A DNA stretch of 17,777 nt from UBA7672 sp034439955 (lineage in GTDB: Bacteria > Pseudomonadota > Alphaproteobacteria > Caulobacterales > Hyphomonadaceae). This document shows, one piece after another, positions 7,032-14,850 of this stretch. Position 1 is the first letter of the stretch. Each line of letters starts with the position of its first letter. The stretch spans positions 1 to 17,777 of the forward strand of contig JAWXBJ010000141.1 of assembly GCA_034439955.1 (NCBI GenBank), read 5' to 3'. Position numbers and translations under genes: made by a program. Under the pieces are notes generated by a model that saw only the letters and a program-made list of their open reading frames with translations, ran no database searches and was not told where the DNA came from.

Positions 7032-7060
7032 GCGGCGGTTCCGGGATCCGGGGCCGCCGC
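7032..7060 (+). terminator. Candidate terminator hairpin after hfaD
   Basis: GCGGCGG (7032-7038) and CCGCCGC (7054-7060) form a 7-bp GC stem. A smaller CCGG-GAT-CCGG hairpin sits inside the loop, and TTGCCGTTT follows. The absence of a clean T run makes intrinsic termination uncertain. Located between hfaD and the TIR gene, it may partly separate the two transcripts. Confidence 0.4.
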
Positions 7061-7144
7061 TTGCCGTTTCGGATCGACCCGCTCCCTTACCGGCGACGGG
7101 CATGCTAGTCCTCGCCGATCGCGCTGCGGACCGGAGGGCAAGCC

Positions 7145-8458
7145 ATGCTGGACGTCTTCATTTCCTATCGCCGCGACGACCGGCCCAAGGCGGAGACGAT
7201 CGCCAAGGCCTTCCGGGAAGAGGGCCTGGAAGTCTGGTATGATGGCGGGCTCCAGGCGGGCGAGACGTTCGACGACAAGATCCGCGACATGCTTCAGTCG
7301 GCCCGGGCCGTCGTGCTGCTCTGGTCGCCTTCCGCCGTCGAGAGCGAATGGGTGCGCGGCGAGGGGCTGATCGCGCGCGAGCGCGGTGTGCTGGTGCCGG
7401 TGATGGTCAAATCGACGCGCATCCCTGTGCCCTTCAACATGATTCATACGGCGGACTTCACCGGCTGGAACGGCGACCGGTCCGACCCCGCCTGGCAGGC
7501 GCTCGTCACCAGGGTTAAGAATCTCGCCGACAAGGAAAATGTCAGGCCGCTAAAGCCGCCGCCGAACCGCCAGCTTCGCCGCCTCTGGCAGACGGTGGCG
7601 GCTGTCGCAATCGTCGCCGCCGGGGGCGCCAGCCTCTGGGTCTTCAAGCCGTGGGAATCCGTCATCGCCGCCAACGATCCGGTCTACAAGGCGCAACGCG
7701 CGAGAGCAGCCTCGCTCGGCGAACTCGCAGCCTTCGGGCTTCAGCCGAATGATTTCGCCGAATTCGACTGGAAACAGATCGCCCACAAGCGCTTCAAGCC
7801 TGTCAGCCTCGGCGCGCTGGTCGCGAGCGCCGACGCGGGCGACGCCCTCGCGCAAGCTCTGCTCTGCGCTGTCGCGTACTGGGGCGGACCGACGATTCCG
7901 GAAAACAACGAGCAAGCCTGGGCCAACTGCCGCAAGTCCGCCGAAGCTGGCGAGGCGGTGGGGCAGACCTATTACGGTTACCTCCTCGGCGAACGCGATG
8001 AGAAGGACGCCGCGACGGAGCAGTTCACGAAGGCGGCCGCACAAAAATTCAGCTGGGCGATGCTCGCCTACGCCTCTCGACTGGAGCGCGGCGAGGGCGT
8101 TCCGGCCGATCCGCCGCGCGCCGAGGAAATTTATGCCGAGGTGCAGGCCCAGGGACTGCCCGCCGCCGACCATGCCATGTCGGGCTTCTACAGGCGCGGC
8201 ATGGCCGGCGATGAGAAGTACAGGCGGGCCAACGCGCTGCTCGAAATGGCTGCCGGCAAGGGCTATCCGCTCGCGATGTACGAACTGGGGGCGTTCTACT
8301 GGCAAGGCTCGAACGGCTACCCGCAGGACGACGTCAAGGCCCGCGAATGGTATGAAAAGGCAGCCCGTCAGAGCGACAACGACGATGTCCGTGAGCGGGC
8401 CGAAAGCGGCCTCAGATATCTCGATCAGCAAGCCGCCTCGGCCGTCGATGGCGACTGA
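7145..8458 (+). CDS. TIR domain-transmembrane-Sel1 repeat protein
   Basis: This 437-residue protein has an N-terminal TIR domain (about 1-130; FISYRRDD at 5-12, VWYDGG at 30-35 and SEWVRGE at 67-73). Glu73 sits where NADase-type TIR domains carry the catalytic glutamate. A single membrane helix follows (about 148-166), then a helical region with Sel1-like repeats (about 205-425; for example GYPLAMYELGAFYWQGSNGY). Bacterial TIR domains often cleave NAD+ or make cADPR-type signals, and Sel1 repeats mediate protein contacts. This layout suggests an inner-membrane protein with a cytoplasmic TIR and a periplasmic Sel1 sensor. GGAGG lies 7 nt before the start. It is probably independent of hfa (209-bp gap with a hairpin). 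A defence role is possible, but no defence gene adjoins it. Confidence 0.92.
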   Translation: MLDVFISYRRDDRPKAETIAKAFREEGLEVWYDGGLQAGETFDDKIRDMLQSARAVVLLWSPSAVESEWVRGEGLIARERGVLVPVMVKSTRIPVPFNMIHTADFTGWNGDRSDPAWQALVTRVKNLADKENVRPLKPPPNRQLRRLWQTVAAVAIVAAGGASLWVFKPWESVIAANDPVYKAQRARAASLGELAAFGLQPNDFAEFDWKQIAHKRFKPVSLGALVASADAGDALAQALLCAVAYWGGPTIPENNEQAWANCRKSAEAGEAVGQTYYGYLLGERDEKDAATEQFTKAAAQKFSWAMLAYASRLERGEGVPADPPRAEEIYAEVQAQGLPAADHAMSGFYRRGMAGDEKYRRANALLEMAAGKGYPLAMYELGAFYWQGSNGYPQDDVKAREWYEKAARQSDNDDVRERAESGLRYLDQQAASAVDGD

Positions 8459-8467
8459 GCTTCGAGC

Positions 8468-9397
8468 CTACCAGACGCCCTGACCGCCCCCGCCATCGAG
8501 AACGAGATCTCCCGCCGGGATCACGCGCGGCGTTTTCACTTCCTTCGAAACCCTGGAGACACGGGTGCGCTGCGCTGGCTCGCAATAGGATCTCGCCGTC
8601 GCCACCTCTACCAGCTTCACGCCCGGACCATGGCGGCGCAGCAGGGACCGCTCGTTGCAGTTGCGCTCCGGCGTCTGCGCGCGGCACGTCAGCTTGCCGC
8701 CCGGCGCATGCCACAGCGCCTCGCCCTTGGCGCAGGAGAATGTCTCGCCTTGTGCAAAGCTGGCCCGGCCCTCGGACATCTGCCCGAGCGTCACCTGCAT
8801 GTGCGAGCCGGCGAGGCAGCGGTAGATCTCGCCGCTGAAGCGTCCATCGACCGAGGTCTCAGCGTCGAGGCGCGAGGCGGGGTGCGGCGTGTTCCGATCA
8901 TCGACGCACATCGCCTGCACCGGGCGGACGACGCGCTCTTCCCGGATCCTGTCGATGCAGTACTCCTCGACCGAGCTCACATCCTCCTCGACGGTGCGCG
9001 TCTCATAGCCGCCATCGACGGCAAAGCCTGTGATCGTGTTCTGGCCGATGACTGCGGGCGCGTGATAGCCGCCTCCGCCCCCATACGCGAAGGTCCGGGC
9101 CGACGACGACGCTGCGCCCGAAACGATCACGCCGGAAGCCAGGGTCGTCGAAACGCCGGCGACCGCAACGGATGTGGATGAGGCGCCCACGCTGACATTC
9201 GGCGTCGCGACTGAAACGCCCGGCACAAGCACCATCAGATTTCCTGGCGCGGCGCAGCAGCCCGGCGCGGGCGGCGCCTGGGTATGGATCGGAGGCGCGC
9301 AGCACCCGGGCGCGGATTGGCCGCTGGCCGAAATGCTGGCCCCGAGCAGCCCGCATCCGCCCGCCGCGGCCAGCATGTGTCGCCATGAAACGGGCAT
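8468..9397 (-). CDS. Secreted cysteine-rich protein of unknown function
   Basis: I do not recognise this family. The 309 residues begin with a signal peptide (about 1-26, GASISASGQ), followed by two Pro-flanked vicinal cysteine motifs (PGCCAPP and PGCCAAP, cysteines 32/33 and 47/48). Next are a Val/Ser/Thr-rich low-complexity stretch (about 54-98) that looks beta-forming and a glycine run (GGGGG, 106-110). A C-terminal domain has about seven spaced cysteines (147, 164, 194, 222, 238, 247, 272), which probably form disulfides, and the tail is DGGGGQGVW. The ATG at 9397 has GGGAG 7 nt upstream and puts the signal peptide first; the longer frame is rejected. It converges on the TIR gene with only 9 bp between stops. 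An envelope or surface role is inferred. Confidence 0.8.
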   Translation of the reverse strand: MPVSWRHMLAAAGGCGLLGASISASGQSAPGCCAPPIHTQAPPAPGCCAAPGNLMVLVPGVSVATPNVSVGASSTSVAVAGVSTTLASGVIVSGAASSSARTFAYGGGGGYHAPAVIGQNTITGFAVDGGYETRTVEEDVSSVEEYCIDRIREERVVRPVQAMCVDDRNTPHPASRLDAETSVDGRFSGEIYRCLAGSHMQVTLGQMSEGRASFAQGETFSCAKGEALWHAPGGKLTCRAQTPERNCNERSLLRRHGPGVKLVEVATARSYCEPAQRTRVSRVSKEVKTPRVIPAGDLVLDGGGGQGVW

Positions 9398-9578
9398 TTG
9401 GACGCTCCCTTCAGCTTCGCCTGACGCAATGCAATCGACGCGCCATTTCTCCCCCTCAGCGGGAAAACGATGCGTTTCGGGTCGGAATTCTCCGCCGGAA
9501 CGTCTTGGCCCGTCGATTGCGAAAGAAGTCCGAGCCCGGCCGCATGGACAGCGACCCGCGCAATTTCTGGCGAAACGC

Positions 9579-10115
9579 ATGCAAGAGACAAAGCCGCATC
9601 CCAATACCGAAGCCGTGCTCGACGCGTGGCGTCGCCTGTCCGGCGGACACGATCATGACAGCGGTCCGACCACCGACGACTATCCGGGCCTCGTGGGTCG
9701 TCTTTTCGTGTTGAGCCGCGTCAGCGAGCGCGACTATCCGTTCCGTCGCGTCGGCCACGAGCTGGAAAGACTGTTCGGACGCGCGCTCGATGAACACAAT
9801 TTCCTGTCGCTGTGGAACGAACCCGACCGGTTTCTGGTGTCGGCTGCCTTGGGCTCGGCGCGCGCCGATCGCGGTCCCGCCCTTGTCCGCGCCCGCGGCG
9901 AGACGCTGGACGGCCGCAGACTCGATCTCGAATTCGCGCTCGCGCCCCTGCTCGGTTCCGTGGGCTCGCCGGGCCGTTTCCTTGGCGTCTGCCAATCGAC
10001 CACGCCCGACGTGGCGTTGGCAGGTCGGCCTTTGCGCAGACTTCGTGCGATCGCCGTCTACCCGCCCGCTCCTCCCCGGGACCACGCCGACATCCGTCTC
10101 GTCAGTTCGCGTTGA
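9579..10115 (+). CDS. PAS_5-type PAS domain protein
   Basis: This 178-residue protein lacks a signal peptide. Its core (about 35-140) resembles the PAS_5 (PF07310) family: PFRRVGHELERLFGRALDEH, then FLSLW, a central segment and GRFLGVCQ. PAS_5 proteins are common in alphaproteobacteria; they are small sensors without an output domain, and their ligand is unknown. The start at 9579 matches the usual family N-terminus, though the ribosome binding site is weak; the frame remains open upstream to 9174. It runs antiparallel to the cysteine-rich protein gene with about 180 bp between starts. The PilZ-like gene follows after 136 bp on the same strand. Confidence 0.75.
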   Translation: MQETKPHPNTEAVLDAWRRLSGGHDHDSGPTTDDYPGLVGRLFVLSRVSERDYPFRRVGHELERLFGRALDEHNFLSLWNEPDRFLVSAALGSARADRGPALVRARGETLDGRRLDLEFALAPLLGSVGSPGRFLGVCQSTTPDVALAGRPLRRLRAIAVYPPAPPRDHADIRLVSSR

Positions 10116-10251
10116 AGCCGGGTCGGGCGTCGGGCGCCGGGCGAGATGCCGACTCGGACTACTCGTTTTGCCCCATGCGCGGGAAACCCTTTATGAACAA
10201 TTTCCGGTTAACCCTCGTCGGGCGGGACGTCGGCGCCCGTCCGAGGGGCGC

Positions 10252-10872
10252 ATGCACTTGACCGATACAGACCCCGCGACGCGACGGGCGCCCAGTCTGC
10301 GCCGCCGAAACCAGATTCAGGAGCGCCGCAGGCATCGCCGCGTGCGCTGGACGGCAGCCGTTCGCGGCCTCGGCGCCGATGGCGCTGAATTCACCGCCGC
10401 GACCATCGACATCTGCGCCGGCGGCCTCCGGATCAGTGTCGCGCGCGCACTAGCGATCGGCGAGACGGTCGTTCTCTATCTTGAGGAGATCGGCCGGGTC
10501 GAGGGGGTTGTCGCCCGCATGCTGCGCGAAGGCGACTACGCCATCGCCCTCAACATCCCGAGCCGCAAACGCGAGAAGATCGCGGACCAGCTGACCTGGC
10601 TCATCAACCGCGACGCGCTGGGCCTCACCGAGGAGCGAGAGGGCGAAAGGCGCCCGGCGATCGGACAGGTCATCGCCAGCTATGCCGGGGTCTCGATCGC
10701 TTGCGCGGTGTCAGACGTGTCGATTTTCGGGGTCGCGCTGCGCACAACCGGACCGCGTCCCATGATCGGCGACCGGATCGCCGTTGGAGAGCGCCTGGGG
10801 ACCTGCGTCCGCTACATCGACGGCGGATTCGCTGTCGATTTCCGCGCAATGGCGTCAAGCGACGCTGACTGA
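10252..10872 (+). CDS. Tandem PilZ-like domain protein
   Basis: The 206 residues look like two PilZ domains. The first (about 25-115) has an arginine-rich start (ERRRHRR, 24-30) and DICAGG (53-58), close to the c-di-GMP-binding RxxxR and [DN]xSxxG motifs but with Cys replacing Ser. The second (about 130-200) has ERR before the domain and a canonical DVSIFG (155-160). PilZ domains bind c-di-GMP and control motility and surface attachment; binding here is plausible but not certain. The ATG at 10252 is preceded by GAGGGG at 3 nt, and upstream in-frame sequence is not PilZ-like. With the hfa operon nearby, a link to attachment is attractive but inferred. Confidence 0.8.
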   Translation: MHLTDTDPATRRAPSLRRRNQIQERRRHRRVRWTAAVRGLGADGAEFTAATIDICAGGLRISVARALAIGETVVLYLEEIGRVEGVVARMLREGDYAIALNIPSRKREKIADQLTWLINRDALGLTEEREGERRPAIGQVIASYAGVSIACAVSDVSIFGVALRTTGPRPMIGDRIAVGERLGTCVRYIDGGFAVDFRAMASSDAD

Positions 10873-10986
10873 AGCAGCGCATTGCGCCGCCGCTTTCCTG
10901 CGCATGAAATCGCCGTAACGGAACTATCCCCCTCTCCTCCCGTTGCTGTCAGCAATTGGATATCGCAAGCGCATGGAGAGTCTCGG

Positions 10987-11337
10987 ATGACCATCAAGAC
11001 ACTTTTCTGCGCGGTTGTTTCCAGCCTCTCGCTGGCGGCGTGCGCCGCCGACGGGCTTTCCCCGGTCCAGCGCAACGCAGCAATCGGCGGCGCCATCGGC
11101 GCGGCGGCCGGCGCGGCGGTCAACGATGACGATCTTGAAGGTGCGCTCATCGGCGGCGCGCTGGGCGCAGCGATTGGCGCCTACACGGGCTGCCGGGAAC
11201 AGGGCGGATGCTTTGTCGGCGGCAAGCAGGTCGCCAACCGCAACGATCTTGTCTACGACAGCCGCGCTCAGCGCTACTATTACATGGATCGGGCATCTGG
11301 CCGGACCTACTGGGAAAACGGTCAGCTTCGCGGCTAG
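10987..11337 (+). CDS. Small glycine-zipper lipoprotein
   Basis: This 116-residue protein has a lipoprotein signal with lipobox LAAC (Cys19). A glycine zipper follows (about 33-68): AIGGAIGAAAGAA, an acidic NDDD turn, then ALIGGALGAAIGAYTG. The C-terminus carries an aromatic stretch (RYYYMD, then YWENGQ). Such two-helix glycine-zipper lipoproteins sit in the outer or inner membrane; many are stress-related, but the specific role is unknown. GGAGAG about 7 nt upstream supports the ATG at 10987. A strong terminator follows, so the gene probably ends its own transcript. Two cysteines (69 and 75) flank EQGG and may pair. Confidence 0.85.
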   Translation: MTIKTLFCAVVSSLSLAACAADGLSPVQRNAAIGGAIGAAAGAAVNDDDLEGALIGGALGAAIGAYTGCREQGGCFVGGKQVANRNDLVYDSRAQRYYYMDRASGRTYWENGQLRG

Positions 11338-11368
11338 CTTATCATCCGCACCGCAATCGAGATTAAAG

Positions 11369-11396
11369 GACGTCGCCAGCAGTGGCGGCGTCTTTC
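11369..11396 (+). terminator. Rho-independent terminator after glycine-zipper gene
   Basis: GACGTCGCC (11369-11377) pairs with GGCGGCGTC (11384-11392) over nine positions, including one G-T wobble. The 6-nt loop is AGCAGT, and TTT follows. It lies 31 bp after the stop codon. Confidence 0.75.
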
Positions 11397-11446
11397 GCTG
11401 TCGCGCAAACACGTTATCCTGCGCTTTGCTCGATCGGGGGGCCCGA

Positions 11447-12373
11447 ATGCGCCGCAACCTGTTCTCCGGTTTCGTCACCAGTTTCGCTCTGTGCTCAGCC
11501 TGTGTATCGCCAGATTCCGAAGCTCGCTTCGCCATACCTGCCCAACCTGAGGGTCTCAGCCCGGCGATCCCGGATATCCTGGCGGGGTCCTCACCGCTTG
11601 AATGGCGATCGCTGGATCCCGAGACGACCCTCTACATGGATTTCCCGCAGGGGCGCGTAGTCATCGAAATGGCGCCGGACTTCGCCCCGAACCATGTCGC
11701 CAACGTCAAGACGCTGGCGCGTGAGGGATATTTCCGCAACGGCGCCGTGACGCGCGTTCAGGACAATTACGTGGCGCAGTGGGCCCAGGCCGCCGAGCCT
11801 CCACGTCCGCCCCGTCTTGGGGCCGTGACACTAAAGGCCGAATTCGTGCGGCGACGTGACCCCGCCATTTCCTTCGACGCCCTCCCCGACCCCGACACTT
11901 ACGCGCCGGAAGTTGGATTCTCGAACGGATTCCCGGCCGGTCGCGACGCAAGCGAGATGTGGCTCGCGCACTGCTATGGCGCCGTCGGCGTCGGTCGCGA
12001 CAACGATCCCGACTCGGGCGGCGGCACGGAGCTCTACGCCATCATTGGCCATTCGCCGCGCGGCCTCGACCGCAACATCACGGTGCTGGGCCGTGTGGTC
12101 CAGGGCATGGAGATCCTCTCGTCATTGCCGCGCGGCCCCGGCGCGATGGGCTTCTTCGAAACCCCTGCCGGCTATACGCGCTATGCCGACATCAAGGTCG
12201 CCGCCGACCTGCCGGCCGGCCAGCGCACCGATCTTGAAATCCTCCGCACCGACAGCGCGACGTTCGCGACCCTGGTAAATGCGAGACGCTGGCGGAAGGA
12301 CGATTTCTACCACAACCCGCCAGGCCGCATCGGTCTATGCAACATCACCGTGCCGTCGCGCCTGAAATCGTAA
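11447..12373 (+). CDS. Cyclophilin-type peptidyl-prolyl isomerase, exported
   Basis: The 308 residues begin with a short signal sequence ending in a cysteine (LCSAC, Cys19), which may be an imperfect lipobox. The cyclophilin fold starts near residue 60: TLYMDFPQGRVVIEMAPDFAP-type opening residues, VTRVQDNYVAQWA (101-113) matching the FxRxxxxFxxQ active-site signature with Arg103 and Gln111, and GTELYAIIGHSPRGLDRNIT-type residues with VVQGMEIL (about 193-224). It would catalyse proline isomerisation during periplasmic folding. The insert around 120-165 (ARRRDP to GFPAGRD) and the C-terminal extension from about 255 are longer than in minimal cyclophilins, as in some alphaproteobacterial homologues. 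The start at 11447 has a G-rich tract just upstream. It follows a terminator, so it likely has its own promoter. Confidence 0.88.
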   Translation: MRRNLFSGFVTSFALCSACVSPDSEARFAIPAQPEGLSPAIPDILAGSSPLEWRSLDPETTLYMDFPQGRVVIEMAPDFAPNHVANVKTLAREGYFRNGAVTRVQDNYVAQWAQAAEPPRPPRLGAVTLKAEFVRRRDPAISFDALPDPDTYAPEVGFSNGFPAGRDASEMWLAHCYGAVGVGRDNDPDSGGGTELYAIIGHSPRGLDRNITVLGRVVQGMEILSSLPRGPGAMGFFETPAGYTRYADIKVAADLPAGQRTDLEILRTDSATFATLVNARRWRKDDFYHNPPGRIGLCNITVPSRLKS

Positions 12374-12397
12374 CCTCGGCGGGCCGACCAGGCAGCG

Positions 12398-12474
12398 AGA
12401 GCGCTTTCAGGCGAACCGGAGCCGGTTCGCCGCCAGAAAACGCGACCGAACAAGAATCCAGAGCATTTCGGCGA
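12398..12474. repeat. Alphaproteobacterial-style intergenic repeat element
   Basis: A perfect 10-bp inverted repeat, GGCGAACCGG / CCGGTTCGCC (12410-12419 and 12422-12431), is followed by CAGAAAACGCGACCGAACAA. It is bracketed by imperfect direct copies AGAGCGCTTTCAGGCGA (12398-12414) and AGAGCATTTCGGCGA (12460-12474). The combination of AGAGCATTT, CCGGTTCGC and GAAAACGCGAC resembles short palindromic elements dispersed between genes in Rhizobiales and relatives. Only one copy is seen here. The hairpin could also slow transcription after the cyclophilin gene. Confidence 0.6.
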
Positions 12475-12612
12475 CTGTAGGATCGCCGGGATTGCGCTAG
12501 GTTCTCCGGGCGTCGTCCGCAAGCTCCCGCCGCTGAAATTTACCCCCTGTGCAGCGCTGCGCCTGCTGCGCTATCAGGCGGCTCGACACTTCTTCAAATG
12601 AGGACAAAGCGC

Positions 12613-13122
12613 ATGCAGCTCACCACCTCCACGCTCCTCAAGACCTCCAGCGGCCAGATGCTGGGATGTCTGTCGGGCATTCTGAAAAAAGGCGCCGCCC
12701 ATGCGTCCGCGCACAAGATACCTGAGGAAGTCCTGCTGAATTCGCGTCTCTATCCGGACATGTTCCCGACGACGCGCCAGGTGCAGATCGCCTGCGACCA
12801 GGTCACCCGCGGTACGGCGCGGCTTGCAGGCGTCGAGCTTCCCGTCTTTCAGGACGTCGAGACATCCTTCGCCGAACTGATCGAGCGCGCGAAGAAGGCC
12901 AACGCCTTCTGCCAGGCGTCGGACGACGCCGCCATCGACGGACGGTCCGGTACGGAAATCACCATTCCGATCGGCGGCGGCAATGAGATGAAGCTGGCGT
13001 GCGGACAGTTCCTGGTGACCTTCGTTTTGCCCAACCTCTATTTCCACGCCGCGACCGCCTACGACATCCTGCGACACAACGGGGTGGCGCTCGGCAAGGG
13101 AGACTTCCTGCGCCCGGCGTGA
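12613..13122 (+). CDS. DUF1993 domain protein (DinB-like fold)
   Basis: The 169 residues cover nearly the whole DUF1993 family: LGCLSGILKKGAAHASAHKI-type start (18-37), RLYPDMFPTTRQVQIACDQ (45-63) and RLAGVELPVF (70-79), with a C-terminal FHAATAYDILRHNGV-like segment. The family is predicted to be a DinB-like four-helix bundle and is of unknown function; it has no signal peptide. The ATG at 12613 is preferred over 12598 because AGGA lies about 8 nt upstream and the product matches the family length. A strong terminator follows within 40 bp. It is separated from the cyclophilin by the repeat-bearing gap. Confidence 0.9.
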   Translation: MQLTTSTLLKTSSGQMLGCLSGILKKGAAHASAHKIPEEVLLNSRLYPDMFPTTRQVQIACDQVTRGTARLAGVELPVFQDVETSFAELIERAKKANAFCQASDDAAIDGRSGTEITIPIGGGNEMKLACGQFLVTFVLPNLYFHAATAYDILRHNGVALGKGDFLRPA

Positions 13123-13157
13123 TCGACGGGGAGACTTGACTCCAAACCGTCACGAGC

Positions 13158-13197
13158 CCCCGCTAAGCCTGCGCAAGGTTGGCTGAGCGGGGTTTTT
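13158..13197 (+). terminator. Strong terminator directly before the PhoD-type gene
   Basis: CCCCGCT (13158-13164) pairs with AGCGGGG (13186-13192), extended by AGCC/GGCT after one mismatch, and TTTTT follows (13193-13197). It is a clear intrinsic terminator for the DUF1993 gene. Unusually, the T run ends only 4 bp before the ATG of the next gene. Confidence 0.88.
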
Positions 13198-13201
13198 ACC
13201 G

Positions 13202-14845
13202 ATGTCGATTCGTTTTTCGCGACGGGCGCTTCTGGGCGCGGGCACGGCAGCCCTGCTCATGCCGGCCTGCACGACGGGGCGAACGCCTGTCGCCCCAAGC
13301 GGCGCATTTACCCATGGCGTCGCCAGCGGCGACCCGCGCCAGACCTCCGTCATCCTGTGGACGCGCTACATGCCGAAATCCGTGCAGGCCGCACAGCTTC
13401 GCGTGGAAGTGGCGCGCGACCAATCCTTCTCGAACATCGTCGCGCGCGGCGAGGCCACGGCTTCGGCCGAAACCGACTGGTGCGCCCGCACGACAATCGG
13501 CGCCCTGCCTTCCGGCAGCTGGCTGCACTACCGCTTTCTTTCGGCCGACGGCGAGGCCTCCGCGACAGGCCGGACCCGCACGCTGCCGGAAGGCCGGCTT
13601 GATCGCTACCGGATTGCCGTCCTGTCATGCGCCAATGCGACGTCCGGCTGGTTCAACGCCTATGCGCACGCCGCCGCCCGCAACGACATCGATCTGGCCG
13701 TCCACACCGGCGACTACATCTATGAAAGCCCGGTCACCCGGCCCGACGCCATTCCCGGCTTCCAGCAGCTGCGCAATCTCGCCCCGCCGGGCGAGATCAT
13801 CGCCCTCGCCGATTACCGCCAGCGCTATGCCAGCTACCGCTCTGATCCGGACCTCGCCGAACTCCATCGCCGCCTGCCGATGATCGCGGTCTGGGACGAT
13901 CACGAGACCGCCAACAATTCCTGGCGAGACGGCGCCGCCGCCCACGACCCCGCGACAGAGGGCAGCTGGGAGGTGCGCAAGGCGGCCGGCGTGCGCGTCT
14001 GGCAGGAATGGCTGCCGATGGGGACCGACTGGTGGGACCGCTACCAGATCGGCGACCTCGCGACCCTGTTCCGGCTGGAGACCCGCCTCGCAGGGCGTTC
14101 GCGCCAGCTCGACGGCGAACTCGAGACCCTCCTGGCCTCGCGCGATTCCAACCTCGCCTCTGCTCTTGGCGCTTTCCGGACCGGGATCCTGGCCGACCCT
14201 GCCCGGTCGATGATGGGCGCCGAGCAGGAACGCTGGCTCGCCGCCGGTCTTGCGGCGTCCGCCTCGGCCGGCACGCCCTGGCAGATCCTCGCCCAGCAGG
14301 TCACCATGGGCGAAAGCCTGTTTCCCGCCGCCGGCGCGCACTGGTTCGCACCCGGCCATGCGCTGACCGCCGAGGACCAGGCGCTTCTCGCCACCCGCGC
14401 CGCGATGACGTCCGCAGGCGTCCCCTTTGCGATGGACAAGTGGGACGGCTATCCCGCCGCCCGCAAACGCCTGTATGACGGCGCCCGGGCCGCCCGCGCC
14501 AATCTCGTCACCCTGACTGGAGACAGCCACAACGCCTGGGCCTTCGATCTTGCAGACGGCGCCGGGCCGCTCGGCGTCGAATTCGCCGGCCAGTCTGTCT
14601 CGTCCTTTGGCTATGAGCGCCGTTTTGCTGGCGACCCGCTGCGCATCGCGGCGGATTTCAGCGCCGCCAATCCCGGCCTGCGCTGGATGGATGCGAGCCA
14701 GCGGGGCTACATGGTGCTGGACATCACCCGCGACCGCATCGAAACGGAGTATGTCTTCCTGCCCTCGAAGGAAATCCGCTCGACGGCGCCGCTTGGAAGC
14801 AAGAAGATCGTGGTCGAGCGCGGCGCCCGCCGGCTGATTGTCTAG
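13202..14845 (+). CDS. phoD: PhoD-family alkaline phosphatase/phosphodiesterase, Tat-exported
   Basis: This 547-residue protein has a Tat signal (SRRALLG, 6-12) that ends in a cysteine (MPAC, Cys23), so it may be a lipoprotein. The PhoD N-terminal domain is marked by HGVASGDP (38-45) and ILWTR (51-55). The metal-site motifs are Cys143 in LSCAN, HTGDYIYE (168-175), WDDHE (231-235) and TGDSHN (439-444). PhoD enzymes use Fe and Ca to release phosphate from phosphodiesters and monoesters, often under phosphate limitation; I see no clear Pho box. The only plausible Shine-Dalgarno (GGGG, 13189-13192) lies in the 3' arm of the upstream terminator hairpin. The stop is 5 bp from the convergent DUF1906 gene. 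Confidence 0.93.
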   Translation: MSIRFSRRALLGAGTAALLMPACTTGRTPVAPSGAFTHGVASGDPRQTSVILWTRYMPKSVQAAQLRVEVARDQSFSNIVARGEATASAETDWCARTTIGALPSGSWLHYRFLSADGEASATGRTRTLPEGRLDRYRIAVLSCANATSGWFNAYAHAAARNDIDLAVHTGDYIYESPVTRPDAIPGFQQLRNLAPPGEIIALADYRQRYASYRSDPDLAELHRRLPMIAVWDDHETANNSWRDGAAAHDPATEGSWEVRKAAGVRVWQEWLPMGTDWWDRYQIGDLATLFRLETRLAGRSRQLDGELETLLASRDSNLASALGAFRTGILADPARSMMGAEQERWLAAGLAASASAGTPWQILAQQVTMGESLFPAAGAHWFAPGHALTAEDQALLATRAAMTSAGVPFAMDKWDGYPAARKRLYDGARAARANLVTLTGDSHNAWAFDLADGAGPLGVEFAGQSVSSFGYERRFAGDPLRIAADFSAANPGLRWMDASQRGYMVLDITRDRIETEYVFLPSKEIRSTAPLGSKKIVVERGARRLIV

Positions 14846-14850
14846 GTGTC

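Noticed and set aside
10206..10213. GGTTAACC palindrome before the PilZ-like gene as a CtrA site
   Set aside because: It contains only one TTAA half; no second half lies at the 7-bp spacing, so an eight-base match is not enough.
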